DNA of 64,000 nt. It comes from Saksenaea vasiformis B4078. Taxonomy: Eukaryota > Mucoromycota > Mucoromycetes > Mucorales > Saksenaeaceae. Numbering within the stretch: position 1 is the first letter of the stretch; each line of letters starts with the position of its first letter. The position numbers and the translations under genes are program-made. The DNA lies in contig JNDT01001564.1 of assembly GCA_000697055.1 (NCBI GenBank), positions 62,001 through 126,000 on the forward strand, in the 5' to 3' direction. Positions 45,690-57,035 of the stretch are shown here, one piece after another. The notes under the pieces were generated by a model. The model did not search any database. It saw nothing but the letters and a program-made list of their open reading frames with translations, and was not told the origin of the DNA.

Positions 45690-46275
45690 GAGATGGCAAT
45701 TGACCATGGTAGTTCAATTGAACTTCTGGACAGATACTTGTGGGACAGTGTGGATTTCGATTGTTTGGATATTTGCTTGACAGGCAGGAAATCCTTTGAG
45801 ATTCCTCTTTGATTGTCTTTTTACTTGACGATGATTTGCAAACGCCTCCATTGCAAGGCAGCAAGGCGACATGTAACGCGGTAATTCTTTGTAGAAGCGC
45901 CACGTGTTTCGCTCCGGGGGATTTCTTGACATGGGCGATTATTTCATACCCATCGTCCTTGAAAGACTGGATAGATCTTTGCTTGTTTGGAAGATGCTTT
46001 GCGACGCGACCTTTTGTACCCGTGATCCTGTAAAATAATAATGGTAAGTCGCCTTAGTTTGATTAGACCATAGCAAACAGACTCTGGTACTCATTGCACA
46101 TCATATACGAGCTTCTGAGTCGCACATTGTTCTCGTTTTCTGCACAGTGACGACTGCTGTGGAGAAGTTTTTTCCTAGCATGCCCTGCTGCGTCTCATCG
46201 TGATATGGAAGGCTGACTCATCAAGGACCACTATTCTACGGCTTTTAAAATGATGTCAGGGTCTTTGTCATACCA
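45690..46275 (-). pseudogene. Decayed gene of a repeated family, inverted copy
   Basis: On the minus strand 46275-45900 repeats the forward copy at 44.9-45.3 kb block by block: CATGGTATGACAAAGA, then GTCCTTGATGAGTCAG, GCAGTCGTCACTGTG, TACCAGAGTCTGTTTGCTAT, TAATCAAAC, TTATTTTACAG as acceptor, then an exon reading SIQSFKDDGYEIIAHVKKSP in place of SIQSLKNEG...IIGYARKS. It has a different set of stops and indels, so the two copies have diverged for some time. It continues to about 45690 with a frame that ends in stop codons. No intact protein is left. Confidence 0.55.
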
Positions 46276-47673
46276 TGATGCCTACCTTTATAGAAAGAAT
46301 TGATTGTTTATCTTTGAACAAAAAAAAAGGGGGGGGGGGAAAGAAAGATAGATAGATTGAAAATGCAAATGTTTCTCGGCTGGCATGACTACTACTTTTT
46401 GGTCACCTGCGATTTTGGAACTTGTGAGGTGTCATCGTTATTTTTGCAGAGTGTGTGAGTCTTTGATTGGAAATATTATCCTCTGTTCTTTTTCTTTGCA
46501 GCCTTAATCAGCACGCCAACAAAACCGCGATGCTTAGCGATAGCTACATAGCGAAATGCTCTGAACAATCTCTTATTGTGAAATATTGGGTGCCCATATT
46601 TGAGGCATTCTTTGGCTACCGACAGGATTTTTTCTTGCAGTGGTCATCATAGTGAAGGATATTCGAAACAAAAGAATGCGACCTCTTTCTAGGGTGATAC
46701 ACGATCTGTTCATTGTCGAGATGCTGGATACATGAAAGACCTAGATTTACGAATCATTGTCAAGTGCTGCATTCCAGTGTCCTTCATCACCATCAGAGAC
46801 ATTGCTAGCCAATGATTGATATATCACAATAAAGGGTTCCTTGTTCCAGATTATCTAGAGCACAGACTATGGACTTTGGATCACTTCCATATTAGCGGAT
46901 TTCTTTATACAATGCCTTTCACCTAGTTTTCACTATCCTCCTGATTCTTCATCAAGATAGAGGTTCGGGAGGCCGAAGCTTTGATGAGAAAGTTTGCCAG
47001 TGTGCGTGGAACATTTATAGGCAGACACTACTCGGACAAGCTGAAGTCCGTCTTGGCGACAAAAGCCCCATTTAAACGGTGTCCTGGCAAACATTCCATA
47101 CGTTACGCTGAATGAACTCAAGTCTATTGAACTCGCTCTGATACAAGTGATGGGCATGATTTGTCATGTGTACGGTTTGCGTCTGATCGACCCTGGTCTC
47201 TACATTTTGGAGCCAAAATCTTAGGCAAATGCCAACGAACGAATTCTATTGATTTCGACGACCGGCTCTCGCCTTTGGTTACGCCCGAAAACGTATGATA
47301 ATGGAGTCAATGAAGATGACGATGCCTGAAATCCCCAAACACGGTCTCTCTGAAGGTGACAATTATAACTTTTCATATTTCATATCAATAAAAGATGAAA
47401 GAAGACGATTGAGTGCGCACTTGCAACCTCCATATATATGCACCCGAAATACAATATCACTGAGAACCTACGCCAAAAAAAATAAAAGAAAAGAAAAGAA
47501 AAGAAAAGGAAACCTTTTTGTATAGATGTATAGAGAAGTACATACGTAAATGTGTATGAGAGTGTGAGAGTGTGCGCGTGTATGGATATAGATAGATAGA
47601 CAAACAGTAGATATGCGTATGAATGGGTGGATGTACGGTTACTACATAAAAAAAAGAGAAAGAGAGAGAGGGG

Positions 47674-47705
<32 letters not shown>

Positions 47706-47726
47706 AGTACATAAAGGGAGGGAATC
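46276..47726. other. Gene-poor stretch with a coding-like remnant at 46940-47330
   Basis: Near 46940-47160 the plus strand reads FIKIEVREAEALMRKFASVR and SDKLKSVLATKAPFKRC, then after a frame change LNELKSIELALIQVMGMICH and YGLRLIDPGLYILEPKS. It is helical in character and ends in a stop. I do not recognise it. It may belong to the same decayed locus as the inverted pair. The rest has a G9 run near 46329 and an AG/GA microsatellite at 47655-47702. Confidence 0.4.
47655..47702. repeat. (AG)n microsatellite
   Basis: A GA-rich run with an internal GGGG lies just 3' of the methyltransferase-like gene. Confidence 0.95.
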
Positions 47727-49366
47727 CTAAACTTCAGGTGCTGCTGTTTTCCGGACAAGACGATATATTCTCACACCCATATCTTTAAAGCCATGTAACG
47801 ACGTGCTTTCGTTTATCTTTTGAACATAGGTCCCGAGCCATCCTTGGCCATCGATATCTTCTGGCTGTTTCGTCATGTAGCCTTGCTGCTTCTCCCAATC
47901 AACAGCAGGTTCCCTGCGATCACCATCTTGGATGACATGAATGTGAAATTTAGCTGAACACAAATTGAAAAAGTGCGCTTCATCTTCATCCTTTAAACCA
48001 CGTCGTTTGTACCCTAGATAAATCACCGTTTTCCCAGGTACACTAAGTTGCTTGAATGTCTTGACAAGTTGACCAAAATAAGCTGGTTCATACAAAACAT
48101 CCGACGCAATCACAATATCTGGCGCTCCTTTGTTCATAATACGTCTGCCATCACTATCGTTGCCCCAACGTAAACGTTCGACGCATACATTTGGCATACT
48201 CTTGCGTAAATTGATACTCTTGTTATGCTGAATTAGCTCCAACGCCTGAGGAAGGTCCGTCAATGTTATCTTGGGTCGCGACGCTAAAGGTAACTGTTGA
48301 CATAGATAAGCAATCAATAATCCACAACAACCCGTGCTAGAGACAATGTAGAATAAATAAGTACATAAATAAATAAACACATAAATAAAATCAACTTGCT
48401 TTACCCTGCACTGAGATCGACAAGATGCCGTTCACGTAGACTTTCTGGCTCACGGCTAAGCTTCTTGCTAAACATATCCGATAAGACGACCGCTGAGTCC
48501 CACATCTTGCCTGGTGTTCCTTCACGCCAACCTTCCTTAATAATAAAGAATGTTTCCGTTGCTCGATGTAATGAAAACGCTCGGTGCATAATAGCCAAAG
48601 GAACGTCGGTACCCCAAGCCATACCATCCCTGGCCATGTCTCTCGTCACCTTTCTATTGTCCAACACTGCCAGGGGACCCACCACCAACGGAAACGCGTG
48701 AAATGTCTGCATCGCATCAAATGTAGACACAATACGTAGATATTTTGTTTTTGTCAGGTACTGTTGATCGCCTCCTCCCGTCTCCTCCGTCTTCACCAAC
48801 CGATACTCCAGTCCGCCGAGTCCGCTTCGATAGAATCCAGGCCATTCCGGTTTGTTGTCCGTCATATCCCATTCGTTCAGCTGAAGTGCCCGCGTTTCAA
48901 TCCGATAGTCTGTATCCCGTACAATCCTATCTCCCGTCTCTGTAAGTAACTCGCACCCCAACCGCATGAGACAGTGACACGCCTTGTTGCCTTTCAACGA
49001 CAACCCAAGCTCGTTCACGAGTTCCAAATCGAGTCGGTACCAATGGTCGAGCACAAGTTCCGAATGAAACGGCTTAACGAGAACGATACGGTATAATGCT
49101 GAATGTTGATGCAGCAGTTGATAAAAACTGTTCTCATCAACAACATCTTGATTTTCCTCCATAACCACCTTTACCGGTTTCGACAGACTTTGGGTTTGGT
49201 ATCGACTGCCGGATCCCACGTTCGAACGATTGTGCTGGATCCTTGCCGATCCGTTCACAGTAATGGTTTTCAACGGCATGGACAAACACTTGGCCTGAAA
49301 TAAGAAAGTAACTTGACGACCTTTATTTTTTTTGCAGCGGAGAAGAGAAAATAAATCTTTTTGCAT
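47727..49366 (-). CDS. Lysine methyltransferase family 16 (METTL21/EFM-like) with long N-terminal region
   Basis: Two large exons, joined by an intron at about 48321-48404, encode roughly 500 residues. The C-terminal half is a class I SAM-dependent methyltransferase: KMWDSAVVLSDMFSKKL, then HLVDLSAGTGCCGLLIAYL (motif I, SAM-binding, rebuilt by splicing), ITLTDLPQALELIQHN (acidic residue after strand 2), LRWGNDSDGR, IVIASDVLYEPAYFGQLVK (D-V-x-Y-E family motif) and VIYLGYKRRGLKDE. These are the signatures of METTL21/22-type protein lysine methyltransferases. The first 270 residues include YRIVLVKPFHSELVLDHWYR and are not typical of yeast Efm proteins. The start is either 49366 or, if the first exon is leader, the Met at 49279 (MPLKTITVNG). 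The substrate is unknown. Confidence 0.83.
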
Positions 49367-49597
49367 GGTTCAATCATCCGATTTCGTGCCCTTTTTCGAC
49401 CCCCCAAGACGCTTGTTGTTTGTTTATTACCTTTGATTTTTTTTTTTTTTACTCACCTTACGCTTCAGCTGGAAGGGACTTGCAAAACAAGAAAAGATAG
49501 AGAGAAGCAGAAGAAGAAGCCACGTTCAGCAACAGAACATTGGAAAAAAAAAACACATTAAAAAACCGTTGTCACGCTTTTATGTATTAAGATTTCT

Positions 49598-50396
49598 TTA
49601 AGCTTCCACAATCGTTCCAGGTGCATTAGCATCTTTTCTTAAATCAAGCATCAACTGTTTCATACGACTAACGTCCCGCGTTTGATACGTGTTCTTGGCA
49701 TTGGATACATCAAATTCACGTACAACACGTTCCCAAACATTGGCCGAAGAAGCCTCTTCGCGATCCTTTTGATATGTTTCCTCACGTTCTCTGATTATGT
49801 ATATATAAGCACTATGTCGCGCCTACTGACTTCTTTTTCTTACCTGTTCTCTTCGATCGCTTTTTGCTTCTTTTCATTGTATTCTTCATAAAATCGATCA
49901 ATCTCCTCTCGTGCTCGTTGAATACTCTCTTGCTTTCGTTGTTCCGCTTCTTCGTCCCGCTGCGCTATCAGTTCCTTCTGCTTTTCACGCCATTGTCTAC
50001 AGACCAGCGTTAAAATGTCAATACCATTGCCGCCATTTGTATTACCGAACCACTTCGGGTTCCTCCTCTGGCAACATCGCCTTATGAAAGGCCTACGCTA
50101 CGATGAATACATGGCAAAAACCTTGTGTATTCTTATCTTACTTGAGATGTCTCGAGTTCCTCTGCTTTAGGGAAATCGGCTTCAAATGCAGAATAATCCG
50201 ACGCAGGCATTACTTCCTGGGATTGAGCGGGAACAACTGCCGAAGAAGGAGAAAGCACATCGGCCACAGGGGAAGTCACCGACGGGATGGCATCAGTAGC
50301 AAACAAGTCAGCATCTTCACCCAAAGCGGCGCGTTCGCGTGCAAGAAAATCGGCTGTAGGATCACTGGACGAATTGAAATCACCAAAGTCAGACAT
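49598..50396 (-). CDS. CLC1: Clathrin light chain
   Basis: Four exons encode about 215 residues. Clathrin light chain binds the heavy-chain hub and regulates cage assembly at the plasma membrane and Golgi. The start is 50396 with MSDFGDFNSSSDPTADFLAR and EREALG-type acidic, Phe/Asp-rich N-terminus. Middle exons carry the long helix WREKQKELIAQRDEEAEQRK, QESIQRAREEIDRFYEEYNE and KKQKAIEEN. Then come REREETYQKDREEASSANVW, ERVVREFDVSNAKNTYQTRD and SRMKQLMLDLRKDANAPGTI, the conserved heavy-chain-binding and C-terminal block. It ends at 49598. Length and order match fungal Clc1. Introns lie at about 49781-49848, 49997-50055 and 50090-50143. Confidence 0.92.
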
Positions 50397-52032
50397 GATG
50401 AAAAGTTAAGGAAAGAGGGTTAAGTCGGTCCACTTCAAAAGGGCTGTGCGGAAGTTGAAGCGCTTCCATAGAATTCACGCGGTAAAATGTTTTACCGGTA
50501 AGCGTATCCACAATGACGTCAGTAAGCCGTTGTTCAAAGAAATTTCGATCTACAGACCTTCCGGAAGTGCTCGCCCGCTATGAATCGCGTGCTTAACCAA
50601 AGGACCAGTTTGGAGACTTACTTAACTCCCCATCCTCAGTAGGGGAAAAGGACGCCGCTTAGAGGTGGTAAAGATCGCGACATCGGAACTTTACCGAACA
50701 GTGAGCCAATGATAACGTGCGACAGAGACGTGTGTGTTAGCACTGTTAAACTTGACGATATCGTCTCCTAACGGATTCTCCCGGCAAAATTTCATGGTCA
50801 CTGCAAGCTAACCGAGACTAATAATGTCAGCACGTTTTATTAGAATCAGGGACGCCAAATGGCCAAGTACTGCCAATAGTGTTGTTCAACATAAATCGCC
50901 TCCAACCTCGAGTAGTACGTACTTCAGTTACCAAATAAAATTTAAAACCTGTTCAAAAAGCCTTTGTTGAAAACAGGATATGATGACTGCACACCAGAAT
51001 ATGTTCTGCCTGCTCAATGATGCGCTGATTCATCGTTCTTTTTCTTTGGACCTAGCTTCCAAGTTGAACTGAAAAATCGATCTGTCAAAGCCGCAGCAGT
51101 AACCAATTACTTCATTGAGATAGGTGCTTATTCACCATCAGTTTAAAACATGGAAACATCAGAACAATATATATTCCATTCAATGGAAAGAGAAAGAAAA
51201 TTAAGGGAAACTGTCGGACAAAGGGAAACGCACCTTTTTTGTGAGACGGTTATCTTCTCACCCGCAATGCGCTAATGTATGTATCGATCACGTAGAGCTG
51301 ACTACCCTCAAAATCGAAAGAACGTGTAAACGAATGGATCCAATGCACAATCAGTCGATCGCAATTCTTCGTGTCCACGTCGAAAGAGGTTGCCACTGTT
51401 GAGGTTTGGACCTGAATATGTGCTTAATGTGGGGTATCCCGAGTACAAATCGCGCTTAGAAGTCCTTGCCCAAGGTTCATTCTCTTTTTTCCTCGGCCTT
51501 ATCTCAGGTTTCCTCCATAGTTTGCAATGGCAGAAAATCTTGCAGTCCATTCGGAATGACTTTCGTACATAATTAGACACAACACTCGAGCTTAAGAGGT
51601 TGGTACATGTACACAGGATACACGGTGATTCGTTTTGTACGACGGAGCAAAAAGCACGACTGTCAAAGCGACAAACATGAATTGGCAGATTCCCAGCGCA
51701 TAGACCAAAGGAAAGCGCTTCCCGCATTGTATTATGAGTACGCCTTATCATGCGATAAACTGGCCAATAGCGCAAGATCACCGATCTGACACGTAGCATT
51801 CAATGCAGCCAAGCATTCAGTGAAATGACTATAGTTCATCCTACCATCTTCGTCGCACGCATGACCCCTCCAGTCAAATAAAAAGTTATCGACTCACACT
51901 AGCAAGTAAAAAAAAAAAGAACGAAAAAAAAAGAAGGAACGGCACCGCGAAACCTGTTCCACTCTCCAAATGATATCTAGAATCCCATCATTCTATGTAT
52001 GTTTTTTTTATTTGGTAAAAAAGCCAAACACT
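50397..52032. other. 1.6-kb gene-poor stretch
   Basis: No gene is supported. A minus-strand frame of 163 residues (51308-51799) and plus-strand frames over the same bases contain no recognisable motif and conflict with one another. GC content is similar to the flanking intergenic DNA. Confidence 0.5.
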
Positions 52033-52988
52033 CTACTTGCGAGACTACGAATGGAACAGATGAGATAAAAAAGAACCCAACTGGTGGCCATCTTACCTTG
52101 ATCTTCTTGACATAGAATTCAAGTTCCTTACCCTCAAGGATGTAGCCGTCACAGCGACCGGACTGACCAGGGCGGGAAGCAATGATGGCTAAAGAAAAGG
52201 GTCAGAGATCCGTTTCTCTGTCTCTCTGATAATTTAGTGTCGTACGTACCATACAGACGACCGGCGTTGAACTGATCGGCCAAAAGAGGATCGACAGCGG
52301 CGGTAGCCTTACGGGCTTCAATCTTCTTCTGGACGCTGTTGGACTTCTTCTCGGTAGTGGCCTCGGCTTCAGTAGCCTTCTTCTTACCGAGGGTGATAGC
52401 GTAATGAGATTCGTACCACTGACGGAAGGGGGTGGCATCGATCTGGATCACAGCACCCTTGACGAGGGTGTTGGTACGGACCAATTCGTTGTTGGAGGCG
52501 TTGTAGACGACAGTCAACACACGGGTCTTGCGAGACACACCCTCGGATCCCCAGGAGAAGTTACCGCCATCCAAACGAAGAGCACGATGCTTGACGTTAC
52601 CACCACGGACACGAACCAAGTGAATGCGCTTGGCACCAAGCTTGGTGTTGGCGGGTTGACGACCCAACTCGAACCTTTTTTTTGGGAATAGGTAAGCATC
52701 GTGTCATCATTTTCTACTCCTCCTTCTCCTCCTTCTCCTTCTTTCGTTCGCTTACTTTCTCTTCTTTCTGTACTGAACACGTCTAGCACCGGTGGCCCTG
52801 TAGAAAGACAAATGAGCATCTCGTCCATCCATTCGTCTGTCCTGCAAAGGTACACTTACGATCGCTTGTGCCTGGAGTCACGGGAGATACCTGATTATCC
52901 CGGGAAAAAAATCATACAAGAGTAATCGAAACGGATCGTATTAGTGCCGGATGGATTGGTCGTAATGCTGTAACGGATGCATACCCAT
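52033..52988 (-). CDS. RPS8: 40S ribosomal protein S8 (eS8)
   Basis: Six exons (52988-52985, 52890-52860, 52797-52756, 52674-52250, 52188-52097, 52044-52033) give 201 residues, the normal length. The first coding exon is four bases (ATGG), with donor GTATGC, and splicing yields [20 protein letters not shown]. Then come [98 protein letters not shown] and [20 protein letters not shown]. The last exon is 12 bases and adds SRK plus the stop. Total exon length is 606. High intron density with tiny terminal exons is typical of fungal ribosomal-protein genes. Confidence 0.95.
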
Positions 52989-53036
52989 ATTGGACGATAT
53001 AAAAAGGAAGGATCTCTTGTTCCAGCATCAGCTCTC

Positions 53037-53410
53037 TCAAGAAAGACGGTGCGGGTGTGACTCGGTTCCGGAGGAACGGTACCTTTTTTTACCCCATGGT
53101 TGGACGATTTGTGCATGAGAAATCTTTTTCACCCTGACGAGAATTTCTTCACGGCTCTCATGCTCTTGGGCGAAGTTTCGCATTCTGTGTCCTGAGTTTT
53201 TCCTTTGCAAGGCGACTTCCATTGTACTATCTTGTGTTTCTTGCATTGGAAGAGTAGACGTGCCATGCAACGTCGTTAGACTCTATCAATAGCAACTAAG
53301 CATTAGAAGCTAATGCAAACGACTTTTCATAGTACACTGTAGGATTTGAGACTGGAGTTGACCCGCTGAGGAAGAAGCAGACGTTCCCATGCTAGAATGC
53401 GCCGAGGCTT
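53037..53410 (-). CDS. Possible small helical protein gene upstream of RPS8
   Basis: On the minus strand a short exon (MGTSASSSAGQLQSQILQ, from about 53391) and a second frame (about 53290-53080) reading PMQETQDSTMEVALQRKNSG, HRMRNFAQEHESREEILVRV and KKISHAQIVQPWG look coding, with heptad-like helix character, but a clean splice junction was not found. No family is recognised. It ends about 90 bases before the RPS8 start, so it could instead be RPS8 leader or promoter DNA. Confidence 0.3.
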
Positions 53411-53559
53411 CAACACTAATAATATACATTGCACTCCTACGTCAATGATCTGAAAGTGCGCCATGAGACCATATCATCGACAGGTATCCATGCAGTTACA
53501 AACTCTCTTCCTTGTCTCTGTTTTAGCAGGCACCATTCTTCTGACATTTGCCCTTGCAT

Positions 53560-53700
53560 ATGCCTTTAAATACGTATTAGTTTGGATGAAATCTGTCCCT
53601 GAAACATTTTTACGCCATCCGATGGGATACTGAGAAACCATCACTGAAGCAATGAACTGCCGTAGATGAACCCACGCAACGCCCTATCTTTAGGAGATGT
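53560..53700 (+). repeat. Dispersed repeat family, copy D
   Basis: Short copy with TGCCTTTAAATACG, TTTGGATGAAATCTGTC, TGAAACATTTTTACGCCATC, CGATGGGATACTGAGAAACC and ATCACTGAAGCAATG. These match copies A-C in order. It lacks the second internal unit and both ends. Confidence 0.7.
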
Positions 53701-53865
53701 GGAAACAGCTTCAATTCATGAGAACATTAAATTGTCGTTTTCCCAAAGAACTGTGGGCCAGTTACCACACGACATCGAACACTTAGGCATTGCAACCACA
53801 TGACCAGAAATACCTAAGAACGTCGGGTTTCCATGTTCTTATTTTGATACATGCTATGAAAGCGT

Positions 53866-55860
53866 TTACTTCATATACAGCATATGAAACAGTGTTTTAT
53901 TGCCAAAAAAAAAAAGTTGAATTATGTACAAATTGCTTTTAGATTCTCGCAGCGTTGCAATATGACACCTGGAGTCAGTTGGTATCATTCCAGGCCAGCC
54001 GATGTAGGAGCGTTTGCTATGGTCTAATGAGCTTGCGAGAGATCCAGCACATGCCAAGACCTGCATTAGCTTCTCGCATGCGCATTTGTAGTTGGACAAC
54101 ACTGTGCGGAGCAATACAATCCAGATACTCTGCTTTGGCGACAAGATATCTGTCTATATGCTCATGGCGATAGGCAAGAAGCCCCCTTGTTGCGGGGCCG
54201 TGCAACATAAAGGCTAATTGCTCACCAAACGGGGGCATCTCTGCGTTGCAAAAGATAGGCCTCTCAGTCTCTTTTCACATTCTAGGCTCATGGCAGTGCT
54301 CGTAGGTTTCGGACTCGTCTACTTATAAAAATATGAATGCACTGCTCTGAGATTCGCAAACTCAGAGCAATCCTTACCTGGTAACCTCTTGAGGATCTTC
54401 CTCATCCAGTCCCCCACTGAAGAGAAATGGCGCAAGCTTTGGATAGGTCTAATGAAGTACGTCTGAACTCTTTGAAGGCCAACCTTCTTGAATTTGAGTC
54501 GCATGCTTGCTTTCTGTTCTCGTTATCCTGCTGCTCCACGATCACGCTTGGCACAACGTAGATCAGGAAATCGATCCAGTCAACTGCACGGGTCTGCGTT
54601 GGTCGGCGGAAATAGTCTAAATGGTATGGGAAAATAAGTTTCATACGTTTGACCCGGTGTACGTGAGAGTTAATCATACCAGGAAAATTTCCCTCAAATA
54701 TGGATGGCGGCTTGTCACGTCCAAACGTTACTGTATCACTTACTTGTAAACGCATTGTTTCTGGAAGATCGAAGGACGTGGACACCTCCGGATAGTTGCA
54801 GCTTATCATTCTGTAGACGCTGAAAGCAACATTCCTTCCCCAGCAGTGCATCTCTTCCCACCCGAAGAACGACACTTCGTGGAACGATTCCATCAATGCG
54901 AATGGTGTTCCTTGCTTGATACCAGTAGCCTATCATTGTTAAATGGATGGTAAGTAACACTGAAACGATATTCCCGCCCAAAAAAAAGGCACCTACAGCA
55001 TCTCCTTGGGAGAATAACTCCGGTGTTCGCTCTTCACCAACGTCAGGAAAGTATTTTCCACGGTTATTTTCCTTGGATTTGGCCTTGGTCGTGCATATTC
55101 TGCAACCATATATAGAATTATGGCCCTTGTGGTAGATCAAATCCGTGACGGCCGGGATGTCACCTGTAGCCAAGAAGAGATGGACCTTGGCTTGGACAGT
55201 GTAGTTTTCGGACATCACCGTCATGCCTTTGGTGCTCAAAATTTCCAACTCGGAAAGGAATGGTTTCAAGAAGCTGAAGATGTCGGCAGGCTTTTTTGGT
55301 CCAGAGATCATCGCGATCTGCAGTATATTCTTGTTCATGTACCTAATACATCAATCAGTTTGTATTCAATGTAAAATAAAATAGGCATTACCGCTCTTCT
55401 GGTGGAAAATTGAGGACAACCACATGGACGATCGTCTGACTCGTGGGACTCTCCACAAAGGGCGCATAGCCATCAACGAACAAAGCAAGAGCGATGTCGT
55501 CAGGGCCAGTGAATAACCTCTGCTTGACGTGTTGATATACTTTCCCATCAAATATGTCACGCATGGTACCGTATTCAGAGGAAACAAAATCGTGGCGATA
55601 CCGAAGCTTCTTTCTTGTTTCACTGTCTGCCAGCAGTAGTGCGAGCTGCGACCCGATCGGTATCTAACGATGGGAAGAGACGTCGTTACTGCCACAGGGA
55701 CATATCTGACCTTCTTCCAAAAGCCGATAAGAGGAGTTTTAGGCTGGCATTTATTCTCTTGTTGCTGACAATTACTATGGGAATGTTATACGTGGCTCCA
55801 CTAAACTCTGGATCCACGCTGTCCATGTCAAAATCGTTGCGCCACTCGTAGCCATCCTCC
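53866..55860 (-). mobile_element. Tnp2-type (CACTA-like) transposase gene, partly intact
   Basis: On the minus strand a spliced frame resembles the transposase family Tnp2. It starts near 55860 with DMDSVDPEFSGATYNIPIVI, then RHDFVSSEYGTMRDIFDGKV, LFTGPDDIALALFVDGYAPF, SQTIVHVVVLNFPPEER, and after an intron YMNKNILQIAMISGPKKPAD, IFSFLKPFLSELEILSTKGM, VHLFLATGDIPAVTDLIYHK and NSIYGCRICTTKAK. The D-G-x-x-P and L-N-x-P-P-E-x-R blocks and the C-x-x-C are typical of the family. After a second intron GIKQGTPFALMESFHEVSFF, RRPTQTRAVDWIDFLIYV and further helices continue to about 54402. Stops and frame changes at both ends suggest decay. No terminal CACTA repeats were identified. The gene may be a host-fixed or dying element. 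Confidence 0.68.
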
Positions 55861-57035
55861 ATTTAAATTCCCGTATGACCATTGGCGTAAGATGATCGGT
55901 CAGAGGCCGCCACCCTGTCGTCAACACTTTCAGAATATCTGCCTGCGAGGTTAACCTCTCCCCTTCTCAAAAATACTCTGAGATCCGTGCGCCGCTGAAT
56001 TCAATTTTGTGTTCAGCGCTCTTAAAAAGGAATTGATGATCTGTGATCGGTAATATCAGCTCCGTAGCTAGATCTATCTCATTTCTCGCCCATGCTGGAG
56101 TGTACCTTCTCAGATATCTCCAAGGAGACGCAGCAAAGCACTCCAGCAGCGAGCAAGCTTAACTACTGAATGAATGAACGGGTACTGCGCTAGTTTCTAT
56201 CTTGCGGTTTTTTGTTCCTTTGCTGTTACTAAGGTGAATCGAGCCGAACCCCTTACAGATACATGATTAGAACAAACTATTGATTATTACTTGATAATAT
56301 TTAGGTAGATGTAGAAACTGAGAGAGCTATTACCCGTTTTCTATTACAGAAGAATTACCCTAAATTGATAAGAAACGCAATTGCTCTGGATGAGAAAAGC
56401 AGGTAAAAATTTTTCATATCTACTTGGTAACCACACACCAAACTATCCCATAATGATACACTTTGGGTGAGTTAGCTGGTTTTCTTCCATAAATCCGTTT
56501 CGTATCACCGGAAATGGAGTCCAAGTACGATTTTGTAGCATCGAAAAGGATCCAAGACAGCCATTGACAGGTTTTTCGATTGCTCCTCCCCCCCCCCGAA
56601 TGGTTTTGAATACTGCGTCGGCAACGACGATATAACGCGTCGTAAGGCTTTCTTGGGAAAAATGCATCCTTCTTACAACGGATCATGAGTAGAGTCTAAA
56701 CCCGTATAGATATACCTCGATTCTACTTTGAACTTCTAATTTGCTTAACAAGACTTGCCACACGGTTCGATAGGTAGGACGATCATTGCTCTCAGTTTTC
56801 TTCTTTAGATAGGCGGACAACAAACTATGTGTTTCATTGATTTATTGATTATGAGTAACTTTGTGTTTGGGTAGCAAGTGCTCTCTTGTGTGGATTGCAC
56901 CGATGTTTTACTTTGCAGAAGGCGCATTGTCGTTTTTCCCAGAGGCTGAATGCTAATGCTGAGTTACAACCTCCGTTTCAAAAGGCAAGAAAATAAACGC
57001 CTTTTGTGCGTCTCTCTCTTTTTGTACGGGGAGCG
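55861..57035. other. Gene-poor spacer before SEH1
   Basis: A minus-strand frame at 56420-56686 (FFPRKPYDALYRRCRRSIQN) and an overlapping frame in another phase are both short and unrecognised; a C-run at 56588-56597 sits between them and may be a frameshift site in a dead gene. The rest is AT-rich promoter DNA of SEH1. Confidence 0.45.

Noticed and set aside
51308..51799. 163-residue minus-strand frame in the empty 1.6 kb before RPS8
   Set aside because: Long for chance, but with many Cys, Arg and Ser, no recognised motif, and competing plus-strand frames; support is insufficient to call a gene.
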